DNA of 64,000 nucleotides, from NCBI RefSeq assembly GCF_050947875.1, contig NW_027460291.1:28023589-28087588 (forward strand), given 5' to 3'. This DNA comes from Dermacentor variabilis. Taxonomy: Eukaryota > Arthropoda > Arachnida > Ixodida > Ixodidae. Shown here in pieces: positions 55,078 to 64,000 of the stretch. Position numbers and translations under genes: made by a program. The stretch's first letter is position 1, and the number at the start of each line of letters is the position of its first letter. The notes below the pieces were generated by a model. The model had not been told where the DNA came from and did not search any database. It saw only the letters and a program-made list of their open reading frames with translations.

Positions 55078-55563
55078 ATGAACACGGCCCTGTCCATGTG
55101 TGTGCTCCATGAGTGTCCGGACGTCGTTGCGCCTTGATTTCACTACACTTCCCTCTTATCGGTAGAGAAAGCTAACATATAGATGTTCCTTCTCATGTCA
55201 GCTGGTGTATGACTTGTGTTTATCTGTGCCAAGTCTCATTCTGCAACTTCAGTATGCTTCACTCGCCCAGCTTTCCATTCCGGCCTCAGTGCTTTTCCTG
55301 TGTGCCACATTCTACAATCGTACTAACAGCTGAAAATTTACTGTTCGTGTTTGTGTATTATCTCAGTAATCGCCGACGAGAAAACCGCGCGAACAACCTT
55401 CATGTGTAGGCACGATATGCTTTTTTTTTCTGGAAAGCATGAGCATTGCAATTGTCCTAAATGCACACTTTTGCAGTTCGTGCTTATTACACAAAGGAGT
55501 GCCCATTAGGTACGATTTCGTGCCTTAAGTGACGTAATTTTACTGCTAAGCATTGCATTCCGG
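55078..55563 (+). repeat. 0.5-kb repeat, copy 2
   Basis: Plus-strand counterpart of 37890-38400. The frame 55078-55137 reads MNTALSMCVLHECPDVVAP and then TGA, matching the copy 1 frame and stop. The match is lost at about 55563-55570, where the LTR of the Gypsy element starts, so the LTR probably inserted into this repeat. Confidence 0.75.
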
Positions 55564-55926
55564 GTTAAAGTGTGGTGAACACAAATATGCGGCGGATAAG
55601 CCGCGGTGCATTCAGCGCGGAACAGAGCCGACCGCAGTCGACCGTAGCCAGCCGGCCGCCGAGAGAGGGCCGGCGCACAAAGAATAAAGATTCTTCTTAT
55701 TAGCTGATGTTTTTGAAGTGTTTTATTTTGTATGGAGCAGGAGCGCAAATTTTGAATTCGTGGTAAGCGTGGTAAACATACCGGCTTTGTCTAGGTCTGG
55801 CGGTTTCCCTCGTTAGGCCTAGGTGCTAGGCGGGACCTATTTGATAGGCCTATTTAACTATCTCAGCTAGCTCTTCGAAGTGATTTGGCGGACGTGCTCG
55901 TTGAGCCTAAGGACGTAGGCCTAGCG

Positions 55927-56582
55927 ATGAAACCAAAGAAAGGGAAGGCCGCGGGGGACGCGGAGCAAGTGCAATGCGACGAGTGCCTGCGCTGGTGCTC
56001 CCTCGACGAGACCAGTTTCCAGAGCTTAGCAGACGCGGAGGAATCTAGCTTTACGTGCAGGCTGTGCGAAGGGGTCAGGGAAGCAGTCCAAAAACTGGAA
56101 GGAAATTGGACAGCCAAGTTCGAAGAGGTGAAAGCAGACCTGAGGGAGGAGCGGCAGAAGCGGGTAGCTTTGCAGGCGAAAGTCGCCGAGTTGGTCAAGG
56201 TGGAAGCGGTGCAGGCCGCGCAATTAGTAAGAACCGTGGCCGAGCTGCAAAAGTAGTGGAAAGATTAGCGGAGAAAGTTGACGATTTAAGAGCGATAGCA
56301 CAGCAAGTCCAGGTCGTGGTATGCACAGTGCCGGAGGTGCAAGGACGGAAAGGAGAAATTATCAAGGACGTTGTGGCTGTTAATCGGTAGATGAAAAAGC
56401 TAATCCACGAGAAAGGCTTTGAAGTGGCAGACATAAACATAGAAGTGCATAGAGCAGGCTTTGGCGGAGGCTTTACACGAGATGGCATCCACTTTAATGG
56501 AAGACTAGGAGCCGAAATGGGCTGGCGCCTGGCAGGCCGGGCAGTAGCTTTTTTGGGGGGTCCACTGCGGCTCAGGGCATAG
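55927..56582 (+). pseudogene. LINE ORF1: PHD-like zinc finger, coiled coil, SGNH-esterase remnant
   Basis: From the ATG at 55927 (MKPKKGKAAGD) the protein has a Cys-rich finger QCDECLRWC...CRLC (residues about 16-45) and then a long charged helix. It stops at 56254. In another frame (56391-56582) the sequence VHRAGFGGGFTRDGIHFNG carries the DG-x-H block of SGNH/GDSL hydrolases, the last catalytic motif. The Gly-Asp-Ser block and the middle of the domain are missing, presumably deleted. PHD plus esterase ORF1 proteins are established for CR1-like LINEs. Confidence 0.72.
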
Positions 56583-56635
56583 GGGTAGGTAGAAACAGTG
56601 TAGAAAGTGCAACAATAGAGGCTGACGCCAATAAA

Positions 56636-59600
56636 ATGGCCACTAGGAGGTCCAGGAAGAAAACTACAAAGACATTTAACACCAGGATCAGGTACATAAA
56701 CATGCAAGGCGGTAGAAAGAGAGCGAGGTGGTTAGAAATAGAACAGCAGTTAAAGGACGAAGAAGTAGGTGTATACGCGCTATGCGAAACTCATCTCAGG
56801 GATCTAGAAGACCCACCGTTTATTGAAGGCTACGTCTGGGAAGGGAGCAATAGAACAACGGAGAGGAAGGGAGGAGGAGTAGGTATGCTCATACACCAAG
56901 GAAGAAATCGGCAAAGAATAAAGTTAACTTGCAATGAACGTGTCTAGGTATCAGGTACAATTGCCGGTAAAAAGGCATGGCTAGGAGTAGTTTATTTAGG
57001 GACAGGGGACAAATGCAGGCAAGAGAACAAAGATCTAGTGAAGTGTCTCGATGACGATATAAAGGAGTTTGGAGAAGGTGCCGAAATTTGTCTGCTGGGT
57101 GACATGAATGGCCACATCGAGGATCTGGATGGATACACAGATTGTAATGGGAAGTTGATGCTAGACTTCTGTGAGCGACACAACCTAGTTATAGTAAATA
57201 GAGAAACTAAGTGTGAGGGACAAATCACGTGGGAGTCCCGTAACAGACAAACGATCATTGACTACTGCTTAATGTCGCAGGGGTTGTATAACAAGCTCGC
57301 AATAATGGAAATAGACGAAGAGGGGAAGTACAGCCTCGGAAGTGATCATAAGCGTATTAGTCTACAGTTGGGAGCCCTACTCAAAAGAGAAATGCAGGGA
57401 AGCCAAAAAGAGTACGCAAAATTAAATGACGCGCAAATAGCGCAAATAGCGGCTGGCATAGAGGAAGCAATAAAGAAACATCCCATAGAAAGGTGGGATT
57501 ATAATCAGTTAGAAGTACTCATTAGTACAAAAATAAAAGAAGTAAAAAGAGTAAACCGCTGGAGAGGAAAGGGGAAATCACGAAGTTGGTGGAATAAGGA
57601 AATTAGAGGCCATCGAACAACGACGGTGGGCATCTCGGCAACACAGAGAAGCAGAGAGGGCGCAGTTATCTGAAGAGGAAATAGGCCAAAAATGGGAATA
57701 TTATCGACAAAAGAAACAACAAGTGCAGGTCCTCGTCCAGGCTAAAATAAAGCAGTCCTCTGATCGCTGGCTGGCTGAAGTTCGCGATGCAACTAAAGGG
57801 GGGTCAAGAAAATTCTGGAACCATATAAGCTGGCTGGGTAAAGCTAATCACAGAAAAGAGGAACAGATTCACGATGTCGAAGGAAATTGTTTAGAGGGAG
57901 ATGACGCTGTGAACTACATTGGTTCAGTTATAGCAGAGTCATTTAGGAAAGACGATAGAGTAATCGCCCCAAGTGAGGGAGCAACACAGAATAGCATAAT
58001 AGAAAACAGCTTAGAACTGACCAATCTTAACTGGAAAAAGGCGGAAGCAAATGTTCCAAAATGCACGTCCGCGGGGATAGACGAAATTCCAATCAAGTTA
58101 ATAATTGAATTTGGCCCAAGAAGCAAGGAAACTCTGATGAAAGCATTGGAGGCAGTCATAACAAATAAGCAAATTCCGCACAGCTGGAAACAGAGTAAAA
58201 TGAATTTGATTTATAAAGGGAAAGGTGATAAGAAGAACAAAATCCTTCTGACCAATTACGATAACATCAGTTATATATAGGCTGGCGATGCAGGCGGTGA
58301 AATTAAAAATGCAGTCATGGGTAGAAAGTAATAGAATACTCGGAGAACTTCAGAACGGGTTCAGAAGTGGTAGGCGCTTAGATGATAGCCTGTTCGTGCT
58401 TACCCAGTGCATAGAAATAGCTAAGGCGGAAAATAGACCTCTGTATTTAGCCTTCCTGGAGATAAGTGGTGCATACGACAATGTGAACAGGGAACTCCTG
58501 TGGAACATATTAAAAGATGAAGGTATTGGTCATGAGGTAATTGATTTCCTACGGGAAAAATATCGAGAAAGTAATGTTGAAATAACATGGGAAAGAATTA
58601 AGAGTACGACAACTGTCGAAGTACACAAAGGATTAAGGCAAGGTTGTCCTCTATCACCGCTGGTGTTCATGCTTTATATGATAAGTATGGAAAGAAGGCT
58701 ACAAGGAATTAATCTAGGGTATAATTTGTCGTACAGATTAGGCGGAAAGGTTGTTGAGCAACGACTACCGGGTTTAACGTATGCGGATGATATTGTGCTG
58801 TTAGCAGATAGCCAGGAAGATTTGCAAACTCTGGTTAATTACTGTGGGGACGAAGGAGACAGTTTAGGTTTCAGTTTTAGTGCAGCTAAGTCCGGTGGGA
58901 TGTTTTTCAACGATACAACTGATCAGGAGCTTACAATACAAGGCCATGAAATACCCCGAGTGGCCGAATACAAATATCTCGGGGTATGGATAAACAAAGG
59001 GCAGATGTACACGGAAAAGCACTAACAGTCTCTCATAGCAAAAGGGCGAAGAGAGGCCGGGATAATGAAACATAAGGCATTTCGGGGGTACAACAGGTAT
59101 GAGGTACTGAGAGGCATTTGGAAGGGAGTAATGGTGCCGGGGCTTACTTTCGGGAATGCTGTCCTGTGTTTAAGGGCAGAGGTTCAGTCGAGACTAGAAG
59201 TAAATCAGAGAGCTGTGGGAAGGTTAGCACTAGGTGCCCATGGGAAAACCACAAACGAAGCAGTACAGAGAGATATGGGCTGGGCATCGTTCGAAGCACG
59301 GGAAGCTCAGAGTAAAATCCTATACGAAAAACGTCTGAGGAAATTGGACGATAACAGGTGGGCAGCTAAGGTGTTTAAATACCTATACAGAAAGATCGTT
59401 GACTCACAATGGCGGCAAAGAACTAGGAAGCTAACCAGTAAGTATACCAGACACGAGGACGAAGAAAGACAGAGCATTAAACGACAGGTTAAAAATGCGG
59501 AAGGTAAAAATTGGATAAATTCAGTGGAAAAGAAGCATAGTGTGGAACTATATCGATACTGGAAACAGCAGATCAGGAAGGAAGCGTTTTATGATAACTC

Positions 59601-59895
59601 AAGAGGCAGTGCCCTACTCTTTGAAGCTAGATCAGGATTTCTTAGAACGCGGAGCTATAAAAAGAAATTTAACGAAGAAGAAGACACATGTACTGTGTGT
59701 GGTAAATATGTAGAAACAATGGAACACCTCATACTAAAATGCGATGGTATCAATCCCGATGTCGATGCGGCCAGAGTCACCCTTCCTGAGGCCCTAGGGT
59801 TCAGAGATAATGATAGTCATGTAAATAAATATGCGGTGGAAATGAGCAAAAGGCGATTGGAGGATTGGTGGCTCAAAAGCAGAGAGGTGACATAA
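56636..59895 (+). pseudogene. LINE ORF2: endonuclease, reverse transcriptase, zinc knuckle
   Basis: The frame begins MATRRSRKKTTKTFNTRIRY at 56636. Endonuclease blocks are ALCETHLRD, LLGDMNGHIED, TIIDYCLMS and LGSDHKRIS; a TAG interrupts at 56945. A frameshift lies near 57620 and another near 58260. RT blocks are LQNGFRSGRRLDDSLF, LAFLEISGAYDNVN (Glu where the catalytic Asp is expected), KGLRQGCPLSPLVFMLY and LTYADDIVLLADS. A TAA at 59023 interrupts the thumb. The C-terminus ends with CTVCGKYVETMEHLILKC, a C-x2-C-x8-H-x4-C knuckle, near 59690-59745. With two stops, two frameshifts and a catalytic change this copy is dead. Confidence 0.85.
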
Positions 59896-60123
59896 GGTTA
59901 AAAGGGTAGGAAGACGTATTTAAAGAAAATCGAGAAATTCAATAACACACAACACAGATAAAAATAAAAGGCAAAATAAAAATCTGAGCATGGTGGCAAC
60001 TGCCATCGCCCCGTTTCAAAGGGGACGCTCCTACCTTCCATCCATCCATCCATCTATGATTAGTTGGCACCGAGACTCCAAGCCCCACGCCTCGTCTCTG
60101 CTTTCCTCGCGCGTGCCAATAAT

Positions 60124-60141
60124 TGGTGACCCGGACGTGAT
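60124..60141 (+). other. Primer-binding site of the Gypsy element
   Basis: TGGTGACCCGGACGTGAT starts five bases after the LTR end and begins with TGG, complementary to a tRNA CCA end. Very similar sites are common in animal Gypsy and BEL elements. I cannot name the tRNA with certainty. Confidence 0.6.
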
Positions 60142-60145
60142 CGCC

Positions 60146-60909
60146 ATGAACCAGCCAAGCGACGCCGACAGCCCCACTGTAGCCGTACTTGATGTCAAGC
60201 TACCTCCGTTTTGGACTGGCGATCCGCAACTTTGGTTCGTGCAAGTTGAGTCACAGTTCGCTGCACGCCGCATCACTGCTGCCAGCACGAATGATACCAC
60301 CACGTGGTGGGCAGCCTCCCGCCTGCGACGGCCAGCGAGGTGCGGGACCTACTGCTAACACCACCCGCAGAGAACGCCTACCAGACGCTAAAAGAGACAC
60401 TGATTCGCCGTGTCACACCTACAGAGCCGGAGCGTCTCCAACAGCTACTGCGGGAGGCCGAACTTGGCGAACGCCGACCCAGCCAGTTGCTACGCCACAT
60501 GCAACAACTGGCCAGCGACGCGACAGCAAGCGACGGTCGTTTAGTGCGGGAACTGTTCCTGCAAAGGCTTCCCACAAGTGTACGGATAGGCCTCACGGCG
60601 TCGGGCGAGACAGACCTTGCCAAGATGGCCGAGCTCGCCGACAAACTCATGGCTGTCGCCGTGCCCACAGCCGCGTCGGTGCACGCAGACCTTGCAAGAG
60701 ATTCCTTGCAAGAGATGCGAGAGGAAATTTCTCGCCTCGCAGACACCGTCGCAGCGCTGCACTCGAGCGGAAACCAGCGACCACGACAGCGTACCGCATC
60801 ACAACCGCAACAACGTAGGGTGTGCTGGTACCACCGCAAATTCGGCAACGCTGCACGGAACTGTGTGTCGCCCTGTGAAAATTCGGGAAACGCCCCGAGC
60901 CAGCACTGA
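60146..60909 (+). pseudogene. Gypsy gag, frameshifted
   Basis: The ATG at 60146 gives MNQPSDADSPTVAVLDVKLP and PFWTGDPQLWFVQVESQF, the N-terminal gag signature of many arthropod Gypsy elements. The frame shifts near 60300 and continues to 60909 with LLREAELGERRPSQLL and a C-terminal CWYHRKFGNAARNC knuckle-like segment. The protein would form the nucleocapsid shell. One frameshift disrupts it here. Confidence 0.78.
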
Positions 60910-60911
60910 GG

Positions 60912-63900
60912 GTGACCAGTGCCCCCGCCCCGTCGGACAGTCGCCCATCGGTTTTCTTCCTGACTGATCGCGAAAGAGGTGCTCGATTCCTAGTCGACAC
61001 AGGGGCGGAAGTTAGTGTCGTGCCGGCTTCGCTAGCCGACCGCAAACGACCGTGCGCAGCACCGTTGCAAGCTGTCAACAATACGACGATACGGACGTAC
61101 GGGCAACGCTCCCTCTCGCTGGACCTGGGCCTCAAGAGGACGTTTCGGTGGATTTTCGTCGTGGCTGACGTAAAATTTGCCATCCTGGGAGCGGACTTTT
61201 TGCGCAACTTCGGACTTCTTGTCGATGTCTGCAACCGGCGTTTACAGGACCCCCTGTCACAAACAGAAGTGCGCGGGAAGCCATCCAGGCATCCACCCCT
61301 CAGCCCCACGCTCGTAGCACCGCCGGGCGCTACACGATTCACTGGCATCCTCGGCGATTTCCCCGAACTGACGCGGCCACCACAGGCCAGCGCGGCCGTC
61401 AAACACAATGTATGCCACCACATTGTCACCACAGGCCCACCAGTTTACGCACGCCCACGTCGCCTGTCCTCGCAAAAGCTGCAAGCAGCTCGACAGGAAT
61501 TCGACCACATGCTCGAGCTCGGCATAATCCGCCCGTCCGCTAGTCCGTGGGCGTCTCCACTGCACATGATGCCGAAGTCTACACCAGGAGACTGGCGACC
61601 CTGCGGCGACTATCGAGCCCTCACTCGAGCAACCGTGCCCGACCGCTATCCGGTACCTCACATTCATGATGTCACGTCCAGCCTACATGGTGCGGCGATT
61701 TTCTCCAAGGTCGACCTCGTGCGGGCGTACCATCAGGTCTCCGTGGCTCCAGAGGATGTATCGAAGACGGCGATAACCACGCCCTTCGGCCTGTTCGAGT
61801 TCCTACGCATGCCGTTCGGCCTGCGAAACTCCGGACAGACATTCCAGCGTTTTATCAATGGCGTTTTGCATGGCCTCGACTTCTGCCATGCATACCTCGA
61901 CGACCTAATCATCGCAAGCACTTCACCGGACGAGCATGAGGCGCATCTGCGATCCGTATTTCAGCGCCTGGCGGAGCATGGGCATCCTAGTGAACATGGA
62001 CAAGTGCGAACTGGGTGCCGAGAAGCTGACTTTTCTTGGCCATGTTGTTTCAAGTTCTGGCATTCAACCTCATCCAGACAAGGTTAAAGCTGTCGAGAAG
62101 TTTACATGACCCACCACTAAGCGCCAGCTCCGCGAGTTCCTTGGCCTTGTAAATCACTACCGACGTTTCGTACCTCGGTGCGCGGCCGTTCTACACCCTC
62201 TCCACCTCCTGCATGTCGACACACGAAGGTGCTGCTAGGGAGCTGCTCTGGACGGACGACGCCGAAGCGGCTTTTCAAGAGATCAAGAGACACCTCGCCG
62301 ACGCCACACTTCTCGCCTACCCGCAACCGGGAGTCCCACAGTGCGTCATGGTCGACGCCTCGGATGCAGCTGTGGGAGCTGTCCTTCAACAACTCAACAA
62401 AGGAGATATGGCAACCGATCGCTTTCTTTTCTCGGAAATTGACACCCACCGAGCAGCGTTACAGCACTTTCGGACGCGAGCTGTTGGCCGTCTACGCAGC
62501 AATCCGGCACTTTCGTAATTACTTAGAAGGAACGGAATTCTTTGTAATGACTGATCACAAGCCTCTCACCTACGCCTTACGCTCCCTAAAACCTGATGGC
62601 GGCACGCACACAGCCCGCGAGCTGCGGCAGATGTCCTACATATCGGAATTCACCACGGACATTCGCCACATAAAAGGAGTAGATAACGCTGTCACCGATG
62701 CTCTGTCGCGCAGCCCAGTAAATGCCATCACTCACACGGGAATAGACCTCGCAAAAGTGGCGGCAGCTCAACGCGACGATGACGAACTGCGCCGTTTGCA
62801 GGAAACATCGACGTCACTCGTCCTACAGTGGTTTCCTTTGCCCGGAGCAGGAGACATTTGTTGCGATACATCTACAAGTAGCCCTCGACCATTCGTGCCT
62901 GCTTGCCTCCGTCGGGAGGTATACGCGTCGTTGCACGAGCTTTCACACCCAGGAATCCTGGCGACCCAGAAGCTGCTCACGGCACGTTTCGTATGGCCTG
63001 GCATCAACCGCGATTCCCGACAGTGGACTCGCGAGTGTCTTAGGTGTCAACGGACCAAGGTTCAGCGTCACACGGTGACACCGTTGGAGACTTTCCCAGG
63101 GCCAGATGCTCGATTCGACCACATCCATATGGACATAGTCGGACCATTGACACCTTGCCAGGGCCAAACGTACTTGCTCACTTTGGTCGACCGTTTCAAG
63201 CGGTGGGCAGAAGCTATCCCGATTCCCGGAATTACAGCCGAAACTGTTGCTCGCGCTTTTGTCAACCACTGGCTATGCCGTTTTGGTGCACCTTCCTCCA
63301 TTACAACGGACAGAGGAAGCCAGTTTGAGTCTGCGTTGTTCGCCAGTCTGACGAAACTCATCGGCGCCTCGCCCATCAGGACTACGGCCTACCACCCGAT
63401 GAGCAATGGAATGGTCGAGAGGTTTCACCGGCAGCTGAAAGCAGCACTTATGGCAAGTGAACATGACTCTTGGGTGGAAGCATTGTCTATCGTGCTCTTG
63501 GGCATACGCACAGCGTGCAAGGCAGATATCGGCTGCAGCGCTGCGGAACTTGTCTACGGCACGACGCTACGTCTGCCCGGTGATTTCTTTGCATCTGGCC
63601 AACAGCAAGCTCGCATTTCCGCCAGCGACTACGCATCTCGCCTCTGTGACATCATGAACAAGCTTCGAGCTACACCTCCGCGACAGCCCACAGAGAGGAG
63701 GACACACGTGAGCAACGAGCTTGAGTCATGTAGTCACGTCGTTCTGCGGAATGACGCTGTACGACGACCACTACGACCACTACGATGGGCCATTCAAGGT
63801 TCTCCGTCGTGGGCGGAAGACGTTCACTATCGAAATGCGGGGGCGGCGGGAAGTTGTCTCGTTGGACAGACTTAAACCTGCGTACATGGAAACTCAGTCC

Positions 63901-63960
63901 ATGACACCCACCTCCAACCCGTCGCCTGGAACCCATACAAAAGTGCCTCGTCCCAGGGCA
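60912..63960 (+). pseudogene. Gypsy pol: protease, RT, RNase H, integrase
   Basis: Protease: [17 protein letters not shown] near 60985. [60 protein letters not shown] and the catalytic AYLDDLII near 61890. Two shifts (about 61975 and about 62400) and a stop at 62107 break the RT/RNase H linker. RNase H: MVDASDAAVGAVLQ, TFGRELLAVY and VMTDHKPL. Integrase: HHCC finger (HELSHPG...CLRCQRTK), HMDIVGPL, ITTDRGSQF and NGMVERFHRQLK, i.e. D, D, E present. A last frame change near 63730 precedes YDGPFKVLRRGRKTF-like sequence. The 3' end lies beyond the window. Confidence 0.87.
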
Positions 63961-64000
63961 GCGGTTTCCACCAGGGCGGAAGATGCAGCCACGCCTGATA

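Larger units (their letters stand above)
55704..60058 (+). mobile_element. LINE with PHD-like and esterase ORF1, inserted in an LTR
   Basis: Flanked by ATTAG duplications. It has a 5' UTR of about 220 bp, a damaged ORF1, ORF2 with endonuclease, RT and a zinc-knuckle C-terminus, and a (CATC)n tail at about 60038-60054. The clade is not certain: the RT block RQGCPLSPLVFMLY and the Cys/His C-terminus resemble L1/Tx1- or R1/I-like groups, while the ORF1 domain pair is best known from CR1-like elements. Confidence 0.8.
55571..60118 (+). mobile_element. Gypsy 5' LTR, split by a LINE
   Basis: The left piece is 55571-55703: it starts TGTGGTGAACAC and has AATAAA at 55683-55688. The right piece is 60064-60118 and ends TGCCA. 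A 5-base ATTAG is present at both sides of the LINE (55699-55703 and 60059-60063). Removing the LINE gives an LTR of about 188 bp that ends just before a primer-binding site. The 3' LTR is outside the window, so identity is inferred from position, TG...CA ends and the poly(A) signal. Confidence 0.65.
60119..64000 (+). mobile_element. Ty3/Gypsy LTR retrotransposon, internal region, runs off the window
   Basis: The order is primer-binding site, gag, protease, RT, RNase H, integrase, which is the Gypsy arrangement (integrase last). No envelope-like frame is visible before the window ends. Several frameshifts show that this copy is degraded. Confidence 0.88.

Noticed and set aside
60378..61432. 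Minus-strand ORFs of 156 and 261 aa
   Set aside because: Shadows of Gypsy gag and pol in GC-rich coding sequence.

Overview
The window looks like nuclear DNA of a hard tick (Ixodidae, probably a metastriate). The evidence is indirect. There are Ruka-like tRNA-derived SINEs, several LINE clades with 3' ends I recognise from ticks, Penelope-like elements, and pogo/Tigger, Harbinger, piggyBac-type and hAT-like DNA transposons. No prokaryotic organisation is visible, and I found no rRNA gene, functional tRNA gene or CRISPR array. Almost everything recognisable is a transposable element (TE). Only two short pieces resemble host-type exons: a THAP-domain first exon (38425-38531, minus) and a possible terminal exon with a poly(A) signal (51036-51285, plus).

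Layout, left to right. 1.2-5.56 kb: a minus-strand CR1-group LINE with both ORFs intact. 5.88-7.47 kb: a long-inverted-repeat TTAA element with a second TTAA element nested in one arm. 7.5-11.1 kb: decayed SINEs and a 21-bp minisatellite. 11.1-21.1 kb: one CR1-group LINE (tandem-repeat 5' UTR, ORF1 with a 2A-like motif, RT) broken by an intact pogo transposon, a Penelope-like fragment carrying a full-length RTE, and a Tigger transposon that sits exactly before the YADD motif. 22.2-24.1 kb: a transposon sharing termini with the pogo element, plus a 154-bp tandem duplication. 24.45-28.86 kb: a minus-strand LINE split by a 2.3-kb hAT-like element that itself contains a Tigger-like MITE and a tandem SINE. 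29.2-30.2 kb: a larger relative of that MITE. 30.6-31.9 kb: a 5'-truncated LINE. 33.4-35.3 kb: a Penelope-like remnant with a 552-bp MITE inside. 35.5-35.9 kb: a Harbinger transposase pseudogene. 36.7-38.9 kb: two GC-rich promoter-like patches, the THAP exon and one copy of a 0.5-kb repeat. 39.0-43.9 kb: SINE, RTE and minisatellite pieces. 43.9-47.2 kb: a Penelope-like element with about 430-bp inverted terminal repeats that carry degenerate hammerhead-like motifs. 47.7-49.95 kb: a 5'-truncated RTE with a 10-bp target-site duplication. 50.2-50.7 kb: a third Penelope-like fragment. 51.3-55.1 kb: mostly unannotatable, partly GC-rich. 55.1-55.56 kb: the inverted second copy of the 0.5-kb repeat. 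55.57 kb to the window end: a Ty3/Gypsy element whose 5' LTR is split by a 4.36-kb LINE with PHD-like and SGNH-esterase ORF1 domains.

The elements do not form a pathway. Their relation is chronological, and at least eight nested insertions can be ordered from restored reading frames or target-site duplications. The elements most likely to be recently mobile are the 1.2-5.6 kb LINE and the 11.9-13.6 kb pogo element. Most other coding regions carry stops, frameshifts or catalytic substitutions. All homology statements come from motif recognition by eye; no database was searched.
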